This document shows, piece by piece, positions 15,811 to 24,508 of a stretch of DNA of 64,000 bases. Position 1 is the first letter of the stretch. Every line of letters starts with the position of its first letter. The notes under the pieces were generated by a model. That model saw only the letters and a list, made by a program, of their open reading frames with translations. It had not been told where the DNA came from and searched no databases. Location of the stretch: contig JACJZF010000001.1 in assembly GCA_020635725.1 (NCBI GenBank), positions 124,001 through 188,000 on the forward strand. Direction: 5' to 3'. Source of the DNA: Flavobacteriales bacterium (GTDB taxonomy: Bacteria; Bacteroidota; Bacteroidia; Flavobacteriales_F; PHOS-HE28). The position numbers and the translations under genes are program-made.

Positions 15811-18495
15811 ATGAGCCAATTGGAGCCCCTGCTGGAGAAAGCCCGGGAGCACGTGCGGCGCTGGTTCGGCAAGCACATGCCGCGTCACCTGCGTTTCCAC
15901 GACCTCAATCATACCTTGGAGGTGGCGCGTACCGCCCTGGCCATCGGTGACGCGATGGACGTGACCGGCAAGGAACGGGCGCTGCTCGAACTCGCCGCGC
16001 TATTCCATGATACCGGCTACGCGCTGGCCTACGCGGGCCACGAGGAGAAGAGCGCGCAGTTGGCCGAAGCGTTCCTGCTGCGGCAGGGCGTGAGCCAGCG
16101 CGACCGAGCCACGGTGCGTGGCCTGATCCTGTCGACGCGCGTGGGGAGCCCCGCACGCACGCGGCTGCAAGGCATCCTGCGCGATGCCGATTCCGCCAAG
16201 GCCGGCCAGGCCGACTTCCAGTCGCGGGCCGACCGCCTTCATGGTGAACTGGAAGCCCATCTGGGCAAGCGGATCGGAGCGGATGAATGGAACAAGGCCA
16301 ATCTGGACTACCTGCGGGGGCACCGTTTCCACACGGCATTCGCCCGCCGGCGCTACGGGGCGCAGAAACGCCTGAACCAGCGCGCGGTGCTCGAACGCAT
16401 GCGGTTCGCTGCGGGCCGCAAGGCGGCTCCGGCCGTGGAACATCGCTTCGTCGAACGGGACCTCAGCTGGCTCGCCTTCAACGACCGGGTGCTGCAGGAA
16501 GCACAGGACCCGCGCAACCCGTTGCTCGAACGGGTGAAGTTCCTCGCCATCTACTCCAACAACCTCGATGAGTTCTACCGTGTGCGCGTGGCTTCGCTGC
16601 GCGGCCTCGCCCGGCTGAAGCGCAAGGAACGAGTGGCCTTGGGAGTTCCGGTGGACAAGCTCATCGACCGGCTCAACCGCAAGGCCTTGGGACAGCAGGA
16701 GCGATTCGGGGCGCTGTGGCGCGGAAAGCTCATACCCGCCCTGGCGCGTGAAGGCATCCGCTTGCGCGATGAGCGCAGCCTAACCCCGGCGCAGGCCCGC
16801 CATGTGCGCGCCTTCTTCGCCAAACGCATCGCGCCGCTGCTCATCACCGCCAATGCCCGAGCAGGCAATGCCCCGTTCATCGAGGATCGCAAGCTCTACT
16901 TCGCCTGCCGGATACGGAGCCGCTCCAAGCCGCGGCTGCGCACGGTGCTGGTGAACATCCCCAGCCAGGAGCTGGGCCGTTTCCTGGTGCTGCCCAGTCC
17001 CAAGGGCCGCACCGAGCTGCTCTTCCTCGATGATGCCGTGCGCCTCTGCCTGGACCAGCTCTTCACCGGCCACGAGATCGTGCATTGCCATGCCTTCAAG
17101 CTCTCGCGCGATGCCGAGCTCTACCTCGATGAGGAGTTCGGCGACTCGGTGAAGGAACGCGTGCGGCGCAGCCTTCGGAAGCGCGGATCAGGCCTCCCCT
17201 CCCGATTCCTCTACGATGCCAGCATGCCGAACGCCAGCATCAAGGCGCTCAAAGGACTGCTTGGGCTGCGCAAGCAGGACCTGGTGCCGGGCGGGCGCTA
17301 CCATCATTTCAGCGATCTCATGCACCTGCCGGTAACAGGCAGGCCCACGCTACGCGATCGGGCCTGGTCCCCGGTGGAGCACCCGGTCATCGGCCAGGCC
17401 CGCGACCCCTTCGCCGGGCTGGAGCGCGCCGATCGCCTGCTGCATTTCCCTTACCACGACTTCGGCAGCTTCACCCGCTGGCTCGATCGCGTGGTGCACG
17501 ACGCCTCGGTGCGCACGATCCGCATCAGCCTGTACCGCGTTGCCGAGGGAAGCGAGGTGTGCGAGCTGCTCCTGCGGGCCCTCGAGCGCGGCAAGAAGGT
17601 GACCGCGTTCGTGGAGGTGCAAGCCCGATTCGATGAGGGCTCGAACCTGCGCTGGGGAGAGCGGCTGGAGCAGGCCGGCGCCACAGTGCTCTACAGCCAC
17701 GAAGGGCTGAAGGTGCATTGCAAACTGTGCCTGGTGGAGCGCATGGTGGGCCGAAGCCTCAGGCGATACGCGTACCTGGGAACCGGCAACTTCAACGAGC
17801 GCACCGCACGGCTCTACGCCGATGATGCGTTGCTGACCGCCCATGCGGGCATCGCCGCCGAGGTGGCGCAGGTCTTCGATCAGCTGCGCGACCGACGGAT
17901 CAAGCCGCGCTTCAAGCATCTGCTCGTGGCCCCGAACGGGCTGCGCAGCGCGCTGGAGGAACTCATCGACAAGGAGATGGAGCACGCCTCCCGCGGGCAA
18001 TCCGCTGCGATCCTGCTCAAGCTCAACAGCCTCGAGGACCAAGCGCTGATCTCCAAGCTGTACGACGCCTCGCAAGCCGGTGTGGACATCCGCCTGATCA
18101 TCCGCGGCATCTGCTGCCTGGTGCCGGGCGTGCCTGGCCTCAGCGAACGAATCCAGGCCATCAGCATCGTGGACCGCTACCTGGAGCACTCGCGCGCGTA
18201 CCTCTTCCACAACCTGGGGCAGCCCCGGCTGTATCTCTCCTCGGCCGATTGGATGCGCCGCAACCTGGACCATCGGGTGGAGGTGGCTTTCCCGGTGCTG
18301 GATCCCGGCTGCCAGCACGAGATCCGATCGATGCTGGAGCTGCAATGGGCCGATAACGTGAAGGCGCGTGTGATCGACGCCGCGCAGACCAACCCCTACC
18401 GATCGCCGCAACGGGGCACCGCACCGCTGCGCGCGCAGGATGCCTTGCGCCGAATGGTGCGGCAGCAGACGACCAGGTCCGGGAAGCAGCGTTGA
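15811..18495 (+). CDS. ppk1: HD-domain / polyphosphate kinase 1 fusion
   Basis: 894 residues. Residues 1-205 form an HD-superfamily metal-dependent phosphohydrolase domain with His34 (FHDLNHT), His66-Asp67 (LFHDTGY) and a later Asp (RDADSAK, 125-127). Residues 210-894 are a full-length polyphosphate kinase 1 (685 residues; the E. coli enzyme has 688). It opens with RFVERDLSWLAFNDRV and carries the phosphorylated histidine His636 in LKVHCKL and the GTGNFNERTARLY motif. PPK1 reversibly makes polyphosphate from ATP. HD domains commonly hydrolyse phosphate esters or nucleotides. One chain could couple synthesis with a hydrolytic or nucleotide-sensing activity. The reading frame is continuous across the junction. 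Both halves look intact; what the HD part acts on is unknown. Confidence 0.9.
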   Translation: MSQLEPLLEKAREHVRRWFGKHMPRHLRFHDLNHTLEVARTALAIGDAMDVTGKERALLELAALFHDTGYALAYAGHEEKSAQLAEAFLLRQGVSQRDRATVRGLILSTRVGSPARTRLQGILRDADSAKAGQADFQSRADRLHGELEAHLGKRIGADEWNKANLDYLRGHRFHTAFARRRYGAQKRLNQRAVLERMRFAAGRKAAPAVEHRFVERDLSWLAFNDRVLQEAQDPRNPLLERVKFLAIYSNNLDEFYRVRVASLRGLARLKRKERVALGVPVDKLIDRLNRKALGQQERFGALWRGKLIPALAREGIRLRDERSLTPAQARHVRAFFAKRIAPLLITANARAGNAPFIEDRKLYFACRIRSRSKPRLRTVLVNIPSQELGRFLVLPSPKGRTELLFLDDAVRLCLDQLFTGHEIVHCHAFKLSRDAELYLDEEFGDSVKERVRRSLRKRGSGLPSRFLYDASMPNASIKALKGLLGLRKQDLVPGGRYHHFSDLMHLPVTGRPTLRDRAWSPVEHPVIGQARDPFAGLERADRLLHFPYHDFGSFTRWLDRVVHDASVRTIRISLYRVAEGSEVCELLLRALERGKKVTAFVEVQARFDEGSNLRWGERLEQAGATVLYSHEGLKVHCKLCLVERMVGRSLRRYAYLGTGNFNERTARLYADDALLTAHAGIAAEVAQVFDQLRDRRIKPRFKHLLVAPNGLRSALEELIDKEMEHASRGQSAAILLKLNSLEDQALISKLYDASQAGVDIRLIIRGICCLVPGVPGLSERIQAISIVDRYLEHSRAYLFHNLGQPRLYLSSADWMRRNLDHRVEVAFPVLDPGCQHEIRSMLELQWADNVKARVIDAAQTNPYRSPQRGTAPLRAQDALRRMVRQQTTRSGKQR

Positions 18496-18847
18496 GGTTG
18501 GTGAAGGGGGGAGAGGACGTGCCCTACCTACCTATCGGATGCGAGAGCCCTTGCAGGTTCCACCATACCGACGTGTCCCCTCCCTTCCCTTCATGCTGAG
18601 CACGCCGCGATCACCGGTGATGATGGGGGCCTGCCCGCGTAACGGCGCCAAAAATGGATCCCCGCGCAACGGAACCGTCCCGGAACGCCCCCATATTTTC
18701 AACAGGCCTGTGATTCGAAACCCGCCCGTGGAGATCGGAATCCGTGGCCAGCCATCGCTCAACCCAAGGTGGCATCACTAGGCGTGCGCTAATCCACGAC
18801 AATCATATAATTTCGCACCCCCGTCCAGCGGGCGGGGTTGAAATCCT
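18496..18847. other. 352-bp gap before tRNA-Ala, no gene seen
   Basis: No convincing coding frame. It holds a 12-bp palindrome (ATCACCGGTGAT, 18610-18621) and, at its right end, a locally AT-rich promoter-like stretch. The minus-strand frame across it lacks any recognisable motif. Confidence 0.5.
18806..18815 (+). promoter_or_regulatory. Probable tRNA promoter
   Basis: TATAATTTCG, containing TAATTTCG (one mismatch from TAnnTTTG), sits in an unusually AT-rich spot 33 bp before the tRNA. Confidence 0.45.
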
Positions 18848-18922
<75 letters not shown>

Positions 18923-18924
18923 AC

Positions 18925-18950
18925 GAAGGCGGCTCCCAAGGGCCGCCTTC
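18925..18950 (+). terminator. Hairpin just after tRNA-Ala
   Basis: Perfect 9-bp stem GAAGGCGGC (18925-18933) with GCCGCCTTC (18942-18950), four bases past the tRNA and followed by TTCGTTCC. It may end the tRNA transcript or be partly read through into the next gene, which starts 19 bp later. Confidence 0.6.
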
Positions 18951-18968
18951 TTCGTTCCACGCCGCAGC

Positions 18969-19868
18969 ATGCCCCTTTCAGGCGCCCTTACCGAACGGCT
19001 CGCGGAGCAGCTCACACGGCAGCTCGGCACCTTCGTAGACATTGAGCAGGCGGTACCCGTGGGTGGCGGCAGCATCAACGATGCCTACCGCGTGGACAGC
19101 GACCACGGCAGCTTCTTCGTGAAGGTGAACAGCGCCGATCGCCACCCGAGCCTCTTCGAAGCCGAGGCGGATGGCTTGCGGCGCTTGCACCAGGCCGGGG
19201 CCTTGCGCGCGCCACAGGTGATCGCCTTCGGCGAGGATCACGACGACGCCTACCTGCTGCTCGAGTGGATCGATGAAGGCGTGCGCGACGAACGCTACTG
19301 GAGCGCGCTGGGCCGCGGCTTGGCGATGCTGCATGCACGCACCGCAGCGGAGTTCGGCTTGGAGCGCGATAATTACATCGGCACCTTGAAGCAGCCGAAT
19401 GATTGGCGCAGCACCTGGCACGACTTCTACGTGGAGCAACGCCTGGAGCCGCAGCTGCGGCTGGCCGTGGACCGCGGCCGGCTGGGCATGGGCGACCGCC
19501 TGCGCGCCGAGCGCTTGTTCCGCGCGCTGCCCGGGCTCTATCCGCAGGAGCCGCCCGCCCTGCTGCATGGCGACCTGTGGAGCGGCAACATCCTCTGCGA
19601 CCAGACCGGCGATCCGGTGCTGATCGACCCGGCCGTGCACTACGGCCACCGGGAGATGGACCTAGCGATGACTCAGCTCTTCGGCGACACGGATCACCAC
19701 TTCCTGAGCGCCTACGACGAAGCCTTCCCGTTGGTCCAGGTCTGGCACGATCGGCTGGATCTGTGGCAGCTCTACCCGCTCCTGGTGCACCTCAATCTCT
19801 TTGGCGGAACATACCGGGAGCCCGTGACGCGGATCCTGAATCGTTACGGTGCGGCTGATCGGGAATAA
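18969..19868 (+). CDS. Fructosamine-3-kinase family protein
   Basis: 299 residues, close to the family's usual length. It has the kinase-like fold of the fructosamine/ketosamine kinase family: a nucleotide-binding loop PVGGGSINDAY near the N-terminus, FFVKVN with the ATP-binding lysine, the linker motif YLLLEWI, the catalytic loop LHGDLWSGNIL and the metal-binding LIDPAVHYGHREMDL. Members phosphorylate ketoamine adducts on glycated proteins or small molecules so that the sugar is released. The start at 18969 was chosen because longer frames run back into the tRNA. It is the first gene of a co-directional run continuing with the HD protein 24 bp later. Confidence 0.88.
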   Translation: MPLSGALTERLAEQLTRQLGTFVDIEQAVPVGGGSINDAYRVDSDHGSFFVKVNSADRHPSLFEAEADGLRRLHQAGALRAPQVIAFGEDHDDAYLLLEWIDEGVRDERYWSALGRGLAMLHARTAAEFGLERDNYIGTLKQPNDWRSTWHDFYVEQRLEPQLRLAVDRGRLGMGDRLRAERLFRALPGLYPQEPPALLHGDLWSGNILCDQTGDPVLIDPAVHYGHREMDLAMTQLFGDTDHHFLSAYDEAFPLVQVWHDRLDLWQLYPLLVHLNLFGGTYREPVTRILNRYGAADRE

Positions 19869-19892
19869 ACTGAATGGGATAGTATTGCGCGC

Positions 19893-20384
19893 ATGGAGAA
19901 GCTGCTCGGCAAGGCGGTCCGTCTGGCGGCCAAGGTGCATCAAGGGCAATTGGACCGATTCGACCAGCCCTTCCTGCTGCACGTGCTGCGCGTTGCCACC
20001 AAAGGCCGCGATGCCGAGGAGCAGGTGCTGGGCGCCTTGCACGATGTGCTCGAGCGATCGGAGCTGACCATGGCCGACCTGCGCGAACGCGGCTACCCCG
20101 AGAAGCTGCTCGTGGCCTTGGACCACATCACACGCCGCAGCAACGAGGATTACGAGAGCTACATCGAGCGGGTGGCGCTGAACAGCCTTGCCCTGCGCGT
20201 GAAGGTGCACGACCTGGCCGATAAGATGGACCTGCGCAACGTGGCCGAGTTGAACGAGGCCGACCTGCGACGTTACAACAAGCAGATGGCGGCCTACAAG
20301 AAACTGAAGCGCCTTTCATCCATCACGCGGGCGCAAATGACCCTCGCGGTGAAGCAGTCGAAAGCAGAGGCTCGTACCAAGTGA
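19893..20384 (+). CDS. Single-domain SpoT/MESH1-like HD protein, catalytic pair degenerate
   Basis: 163 residues resembling the hydrolase half of RelA/SpoT enzymes or a small alarmone hydrolase. Metal-ligand positions are conserved: His30 (FLLHVLRVA), His50-Asp51 (ALHDVLER) and an Asp in the VHDLADKMD segment. The E-D pair that follows HD in active hydrolases is here Glu54-Arg55, so the catalytic Asp is replaced. It may bind nucleotides, hydrolyse a different substrate or be weakly active. No synthetase or TGS domain is present. It lies between the fructosamine kinase (24 bp) and the DASS transporter (43 bp). Confidence 0.65.
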   Translation: MEKLLGKAVRLAAKVHQGQLDRFDQPFLLHVLRVATKGRDAEEQVLGALHDVLERSELTMADLRERGYPEKLLVALDHITRRSNEDYESYIERVALNSLALRVKVHDLADKMDLRNVAELNEADLRRYNKQMAAYKKLKRLSSITRAQMTLAVKQSKAEARTK

Positions 20385-20427
20385 GCCGGGTGGGGTGCCG
20401 TCCGGGTTACGCATCTTCACCTCTTCG

Positions 20428-21900
20428 ATGAAACGCGTTCTGCTGTTGCTCTCGGCACCTCTATCGGCGCTGGTGCTCTATGCGGCCATGCGGCATCTCG
20501 GGCAACCACAGGCCGCCATGGCCGGGCTTGTGGCCTGGATGGCGCTGTGGTGGATCACCGAGGCGGTACCCATCCCTGTCACCTCCATCCTTCCGCTCGT
20601 GCTCTTCCCGGTTCTGGGCATTGCGGATGTGCCCAGCACGGCCGCGCACTACGGCAAGGAGATCATCTTCCTGTTCCTGGGCGGCTTCATCATCGCGTTG
20701 GGAATTGAGCGCTGCGGTCTTCACCGACGCATCGCGCTCACGATCATGGCGCGTGTCGGAGGCTCCAGCTCGCGCTTGCTGCTGGGCCTGATGGCCGTAT
20801 GCGCGCTGCTGAGCATGTGGATCAACAGCACGGCCGCCACGCTGGTCATGCTGCCCATCGCGTTGAGCCTGGTGGACGATGAGGAAGCGCCGCAGGCCTC
20901 GCGCAAGCGGCTGACCGTGCCGCTGCTCCTGGGGGTGGCCTACGGAGCCACCATCGGCGGCATGGCCACGCCGGTAGGCACGCCGCCGAATCTGGTTTTC
21001 CTCTCGCTCTGGAAACAGCTCTTCCCCGGCCAGGATGCGATCGGCTTCAGCCAGTGGATGGCCACCTGCCTGCCGCTCTCCATCCTCTTCATCGGCATGG
21101 CCTGGCTGCTGCTTGCCCGCGTCATCTTCGACTTGCGGAAAGACACGCTCGGCGAAGCCGAAGCGATCAAGGGCCGGCTCAAGGCGCTGGGCAGGGCCTC
21201 GCGCGATGAGTGGCTGGCCGGAACCGTATTCGCCCTGGTTGCCGTGCTCTGGATGACGGGCGATACGCTGAAGCACGACGGTGAAGTGCTCTTCAAGGGT
21301 TGGCGCGATCGCGCTGAAGCACTCGGGCAAGTGAGCGATGCTGCCGTGGCCGTGCTGGGTGCTGTCCTGCTCTTCTTGATCCCCGCGAAGAGGCATCGAG
21401 GTCGACAAACGGATGCCTATTCCATGCACGAGGAAGGCCGCACCCTCATGACCTGGGCCTTCGCGGAGCAACGCGTGCCGTGGGGCGTGCTGCTGCTGAT
21501 CGGCGGCGGGTTCGCGCTCGCGGCAGGCGTGGATGCGAGCGGCCTCAGCGGGGTCATCGGTGAAGCGATGGCCGGCTTGGGCTCGCTGCCGATGGTGCTG
21601 TTGATCGGCAGCACGGCCCTGATCGTGTGCCTGCTCAGCGAGCTCGGCAGCAACACCGCGACCGCTAGCCTGACATTGCCGATCCTGGCAGCCATGGCCG
21701 AGCGCTGGGGCATGGACCCGCAGAGCATCCTGTGGCCCGCCTCCTTGGCGGCGAGCCTGGGCTTCATGCTGCCCGTGGCCAGTCCTATGCAGACCATCGT
21801 CTTCGGCACAGGCCGCATACCCATGCACCAGATGGTGAAGACCGGGGTCTGGATGGACCTCATCGGGGTGCTGCTCTTGATGCTATTCTTCGGCCTGTGA
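20428..21900 (+). CDS. DASS-family anion/Na+ symporter (SLC13-like)
   Basis: 490 residues, about a dozen hydrophobic segments. Family signatures are visible in both inverted halves: WITEAVPIPVTSILPLVLFP near residue 45, MWINSTAAT and ATPVGTPPN in the first half, and LGSNTATASLTLPIL in the second. DASS proteins import di- or tricarboxylates or sulfate with sodium. In the first half the usual SNT motif reads NST. The start at 20428 begins the first membrane helix. Its stop overlaps the ATG of the sensor kinase (TGATG), so the transporter may have a sensing role or a shared substrate with that two-component system. Confidence 0.85.
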   Translation: MKRVLLLLSAPLSALVLYAAMRHLGQPQAAMAGLVAWMALWWITEAVPIPVTSILPLVLFPVLGIADVPSTAAHYGKEIIFLFLGGFIIALGIERCGLHRRIALTIMARVGGSSSRLLLGLMAVCALLSMWINSTAATLVMLPIALSLVDDEEAPQASRKRLTVPLLLGVAYGATIGGMATPVGTPPNLVFLSLWKQLFPGQDAIGFSQWMATCLPLSILFIGMAWLLLARVIFDLRKDTLGEAEAIKGRLKALGRASRDEWLAGTVFALVAVLWMTGDTLKHDGEVLFKGWRDRAEALGQVSDAAVAVLGAVLLFLIPAKRHRGRQTDAYSMHEEGRTLMTWAFAEQRVPWGVLLLIGGGFALAAGVDASGLSGVIGEAMAGLGSLPMVLLIGSTALIVCLLSELGSNTATASLTLPILAAMAERWGMDPQSILWPASLAASLGFMLPVASPMQTIVFGTGRIPMHQMVKTGVWMDLIGVLLLMLFFGL

Positions 21901-23675
21901 TGCGCTTCACCCCGTCAATCATCGGTTGCTGCGTCGCATGGTCCCTCACCGCGCAATCCGATGTGGAACGGCTGGTGAGTCTGAAGTCGAACGGCAATTG
22001 GGTCTCACTTGAGCAATTGGCGCGAGCCATGGCGGCGCGAGAAGGGGCACCGACGGACGACGTATACACGGCCGAATACCACTGGGCCTTCGCGCGCAGT
22101 GGGAAGGGGGACCCTGCCGGAGCCATGGAACATGGCCAGCGCGCCCTCCTCTTGGCAAGGGAGATGAAGGATACCGTGCGGATCCTGAACTCCATGTACC
22201 AGCTGGTGAAGTTCAACGTGGAGGCCCGGCATTACGCGGAGGCCGATAAGCTCCGTTACGAGCATCTCTCGCTGGCAACGCTTTTCGGGAAGGATGCGAA
22301 GCAGCTGGCCCTGGCGCACAACGCGGTCGGCAGCATGCACAGCCGTGAGGAGCATCATGATTCCGCGGAATACCACTACCGGGCGGGGCTGCGTGCGCTC
22401 GGAGATGCCGATGAACCCTTGGTGCGGCAGGCGCTCATCGGCAACCTCGCTGGGACCTTGGGCGAGACCGGTCGGCACGAAGAAGCAATCGCCCTGCACC
22501 GCGAAGCGCTGGCGCTGATGGACAGCACCGACCTGCCGAACCGCGCTTGGTCCTTGCGGACGCTCGCCCAGTCGCTCATCCACGCAGGTCGGTTCAAGGA
22601 GGCGATCACCCTGATGAATGAAGGCGACTCGCTCAACAATCTCGGTGAGCGCGCGCTCGATCTTGCCATCGACTACGCTGAGCTCCGCGCGGACGCGCTG
22701 GATTCCATCGGCGACATCGCCGGGGCCTATGCGATGGTGAAGCGCGCGCGTGATCTGCAGGACACATTGTTCGAACGCAGCCTCGATGAGCAATACCTCG
22801 AACTGGAGAAGAAGTTCGAGACGCAATTGAAGGAAGAGGACATCCAGCGGCTGGATGCGGAAGCGCGCGAGAGCGCCGAACGTCTGCGCGTGCGCAACGT
22901 GCAGCTCTATGGAAGCATCGGCCTTGCGGTGCTCGCGCTGGCCGCGGCCCTGCTCATCTGGCGCAACCTGCGGCAGAAACGGAGGCACGCGACGGTGCTT
23001 GAAGGACTGAACGCGGAATTGAAGAACCAGAAAGAACGGATCGAGGAGATCAATCGTCTGCTGCAGCTGAAGGTGCTGCGGGCTCAGATCAATCCACACT
23101 TCATCTACAATTGCCTCCACGCCATCGGCAACCTGGTGCGCAAGGGCGACACGGTGGGTGCAGCGGGTTACCTGGACGGCTTCGCGCGGTTGCTGCGGAT
23201 GGTGCTCGACCATAGCGTGAAGGACCGTGTTCCATTAAGCAAGGAGATGGACTTCCTGCGGCAGTACCTGAAACTGGAGGCGTTGCGCTTCGACGGCGAC
23301 CTGAGTTACGAAGTGGCTGCCGATGAGGACCTGCTCGATGAGGATCCGCCTGTCCCGGCGCTGATCGCGCAGCCCTTTGCAGAGAATGCGATCTGGCACG
23401 GGCTCGCCAGCAAGGTGGGAGAGAAACGTCTGACCGTTCGATTTACGGAGCTCGACGATCGCGTCATCTGCGTGATCGAGGACAATGGCATCGGTCGTGG
23501 CGCTGCACCCAAACGCTCTCATGATGACGGAAGCCCCAGCATGGGCGTACAGCTCACCGGCGAACGGCTGCAACTCCTCAACTACCAGCTTGCCGGTGCC
23601 GGAAGAGTAGTCTACACGGATCTGGAGGAAGCCGGCATTGCTACCGGCACCCGGGTTGAAGTGATGCTCGGCTAA
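21900..23675 (+). CDS. TPR sensor histidine kinase, LytS/YehU type
   Basis: 591 residues. Signal peptide (about 1-18), then TPR-like helical repeats (about 60-320, with DSAEYHYRAGLRAL and EAIALHREALALM), a coiled segment, a transmembrane helix (about 335-357, YGSIGLAVLALAAALLIW) and a His_kinase domain with phosphoacceptor His400 (QINPHFIYNCL). The ATPase part shows QPFAENAIWHGL and EDNGIG. The TPR region probably lies in the periplasm and senses a protein or ligand. It is coupled to the transporter gene by a TGATG overlap and to the LytTR regulator 9 bp downstream. Confidence 0.9.
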   Translation: MRFTPSIIGCCVAWSLTAQSDVERLVSLKSNGNWVSLEQLARAMAAREGAPTDDVYTAEYHWAFARSGKGDPAGAMEHGQRALLLAREMKDTVRILNSMYQLVKFNVEARHYAEADKLRYEHLSLATLFGKDAKQLALAHNAVGSMHSREEHHDSAEYHYRAGLRALGDADEPLVRQALIGNLAGTLGETGRHEEAIALHREALALMDSTDLPNRAWSLRTLAQSLIHAGRFKEAITLMNEGDSLNNLGERALDLAIDYAELRADALDSIGDIAGAYAMVKRARDLQDTLFERSLDEQYLELEKKFETQLKEEDIQRLDAEARESAERLRVRNVQLYGSIGLAVLALAAALLIWRNLRQKRRHATVLEGLNAELKNQKERIEEINRLLQLKVLRAQINPHFIYNCLHAIGNLVRKGDTVGAAGYLDGFARLLRMVLDHSVKDRVPLSKEMDFLRQYLKLEALRFDGDLSYEVAADEDLLDEDPPVPALIAQPFAENAIWHGLASKVGEKRLTVRFTELDDRVICVIEDNGIGRGAAPKRSHDDGSPSMGVQLTGERLQLLNYQLAGAGRVVYTDLEEAGIATGTRVEVMLG

Positions 23676-23680
23676 CTTGC
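23673..23680 (+). promoter_or_regulatory. TAACTTGC element before the LytTR regulator
   Basis: Weak match to TAnnTTTG whose first bases overlap the kinase stop codon, four bp before the GTG start. It may be an internal promoter or chance. Confidence 0.2.
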
Positions 23681-23684
23681 TGCC

Positions 23685-24422
23685 GTGATCAACGCGTTGC
23701 TCATCGACGACGAGGCGGCGGCCCGCGAGCATCTGCGCGCAAGGCTCTCCGAGGTCGGCGGCGAGGTGCATCTTCTTCATGAAGCGACCAACATCGAGGA
23801 AGGTGAACGATCCATCGCCAACCTGAAGCCCGCCCTCGTCTTCCTGGATGTGGAGATGCCCGGCGGTGATGGCTTCGAGCTGCTGCGACGGCTGGGCAAG
23901 TGGGACTTCGACGTCATCTTCACCACGGGACATGCGCACTATGCCATCCAGGCTATCCGGTTCAGCGCGCTGGATTACCTGCTGAAACCTGTGCAAGCGG
24001 ACGAGCTGCGCGCAGCCATCGAGCGTCATCGCGAGCGACAGGGGCACTCCCTGGCCGAGGTGCAGCAGCACTTCCTCGCCAACGTGGCAGCGCGCGATGA
24101 GCAGGCGCTGAAACTCACCCTCACGCACGGAGGCCGCACGCATACCGTGGCACCCAGCGAGATCGCTTGGTGCCAGGCCGACGACAACTACACGGCGCTC
24201 CATCTGGTGGATGATCGGCGACTCGTCAGTGCTCGAACGTTGAAGGATTACGATGAGATGCTCGCTCCGTTCGGCTTCATCCGTGTGCATAAGAGCGCGC
24301 TCGTCAACCGCCGCCATGTGGATGGCCTGGACGCCGAAGGCCGTGTACGCATGCACAACGGCACCCGTGTGGAAGTGAGCCGCAGGCGCATGGAGGAGGT
24401 GGCCCGGGAGCTTCGAGGCTGA
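23685..24422 (+). CDS. LytTR-family response regulator
   Basis: 245 residues from a GTG start. Receiver domain about 1-118: D8-D9 acidic pair, phosphoacceptor Asp55 (VFLDVEMPGGDGFELL), and Lys in YLLKPV. C-terminal LytTR DNA-binding domain about 140-245 with IAWCQADDNYTALHL and FIRVHKSALVN, followed by the HNGTRVEVSRRR strand. It is the partner of the kinase just upstream. The next gene, 86 bp away, encodes a 1255-residue T9SS protein and is its likeliest target by position. Confidence 0.9.
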   Translation: MINALLIDDEAAAREHLRARLSEVGGEVHLLHEATNIEEGERSIANLKPALVFLDVEMPGGDGFELLRRLGKWDFDVIFTTGHAHYAIQAIRFSALDYLLKPVQADELRAAIERHRERQGHSLAEVQQHFLANVAARDEQALKLTLTHGGRTHTVAPSEIAWCQADDNYTALHLVDDRRLVSARTLKDYDEMLAPFGFIRVHKSALVNRRHVDGLDAEGRVRMHNGTRVEVSRRRMEEVARELRG

Positions 24423-24508
24423 CCGTTCCCTCGATCCCGTTCCGCAGCCTCGGTTCTGCTTTCATCGCCCCTGCGATCGCCGTCCCTTGGCCGGACAAGA
24501 CCTGAGCC

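Noticed and set aside
20461..21828. Long open frame opposite the DASS transporter
   Set aside because: Composition (Gln, His, Arg) and lack of motifs show that it is the reverse of a membrane protein gene.
24423..24508. CGTT-containing repeats after the LytTR gene at 23685
   Set aside because: CGTTCC units occur 13-14 bp apart, and a CGATC pair is 42 bp apart with no middle unit. This does not match the 20-21-bp geometry seen in the other two modules.
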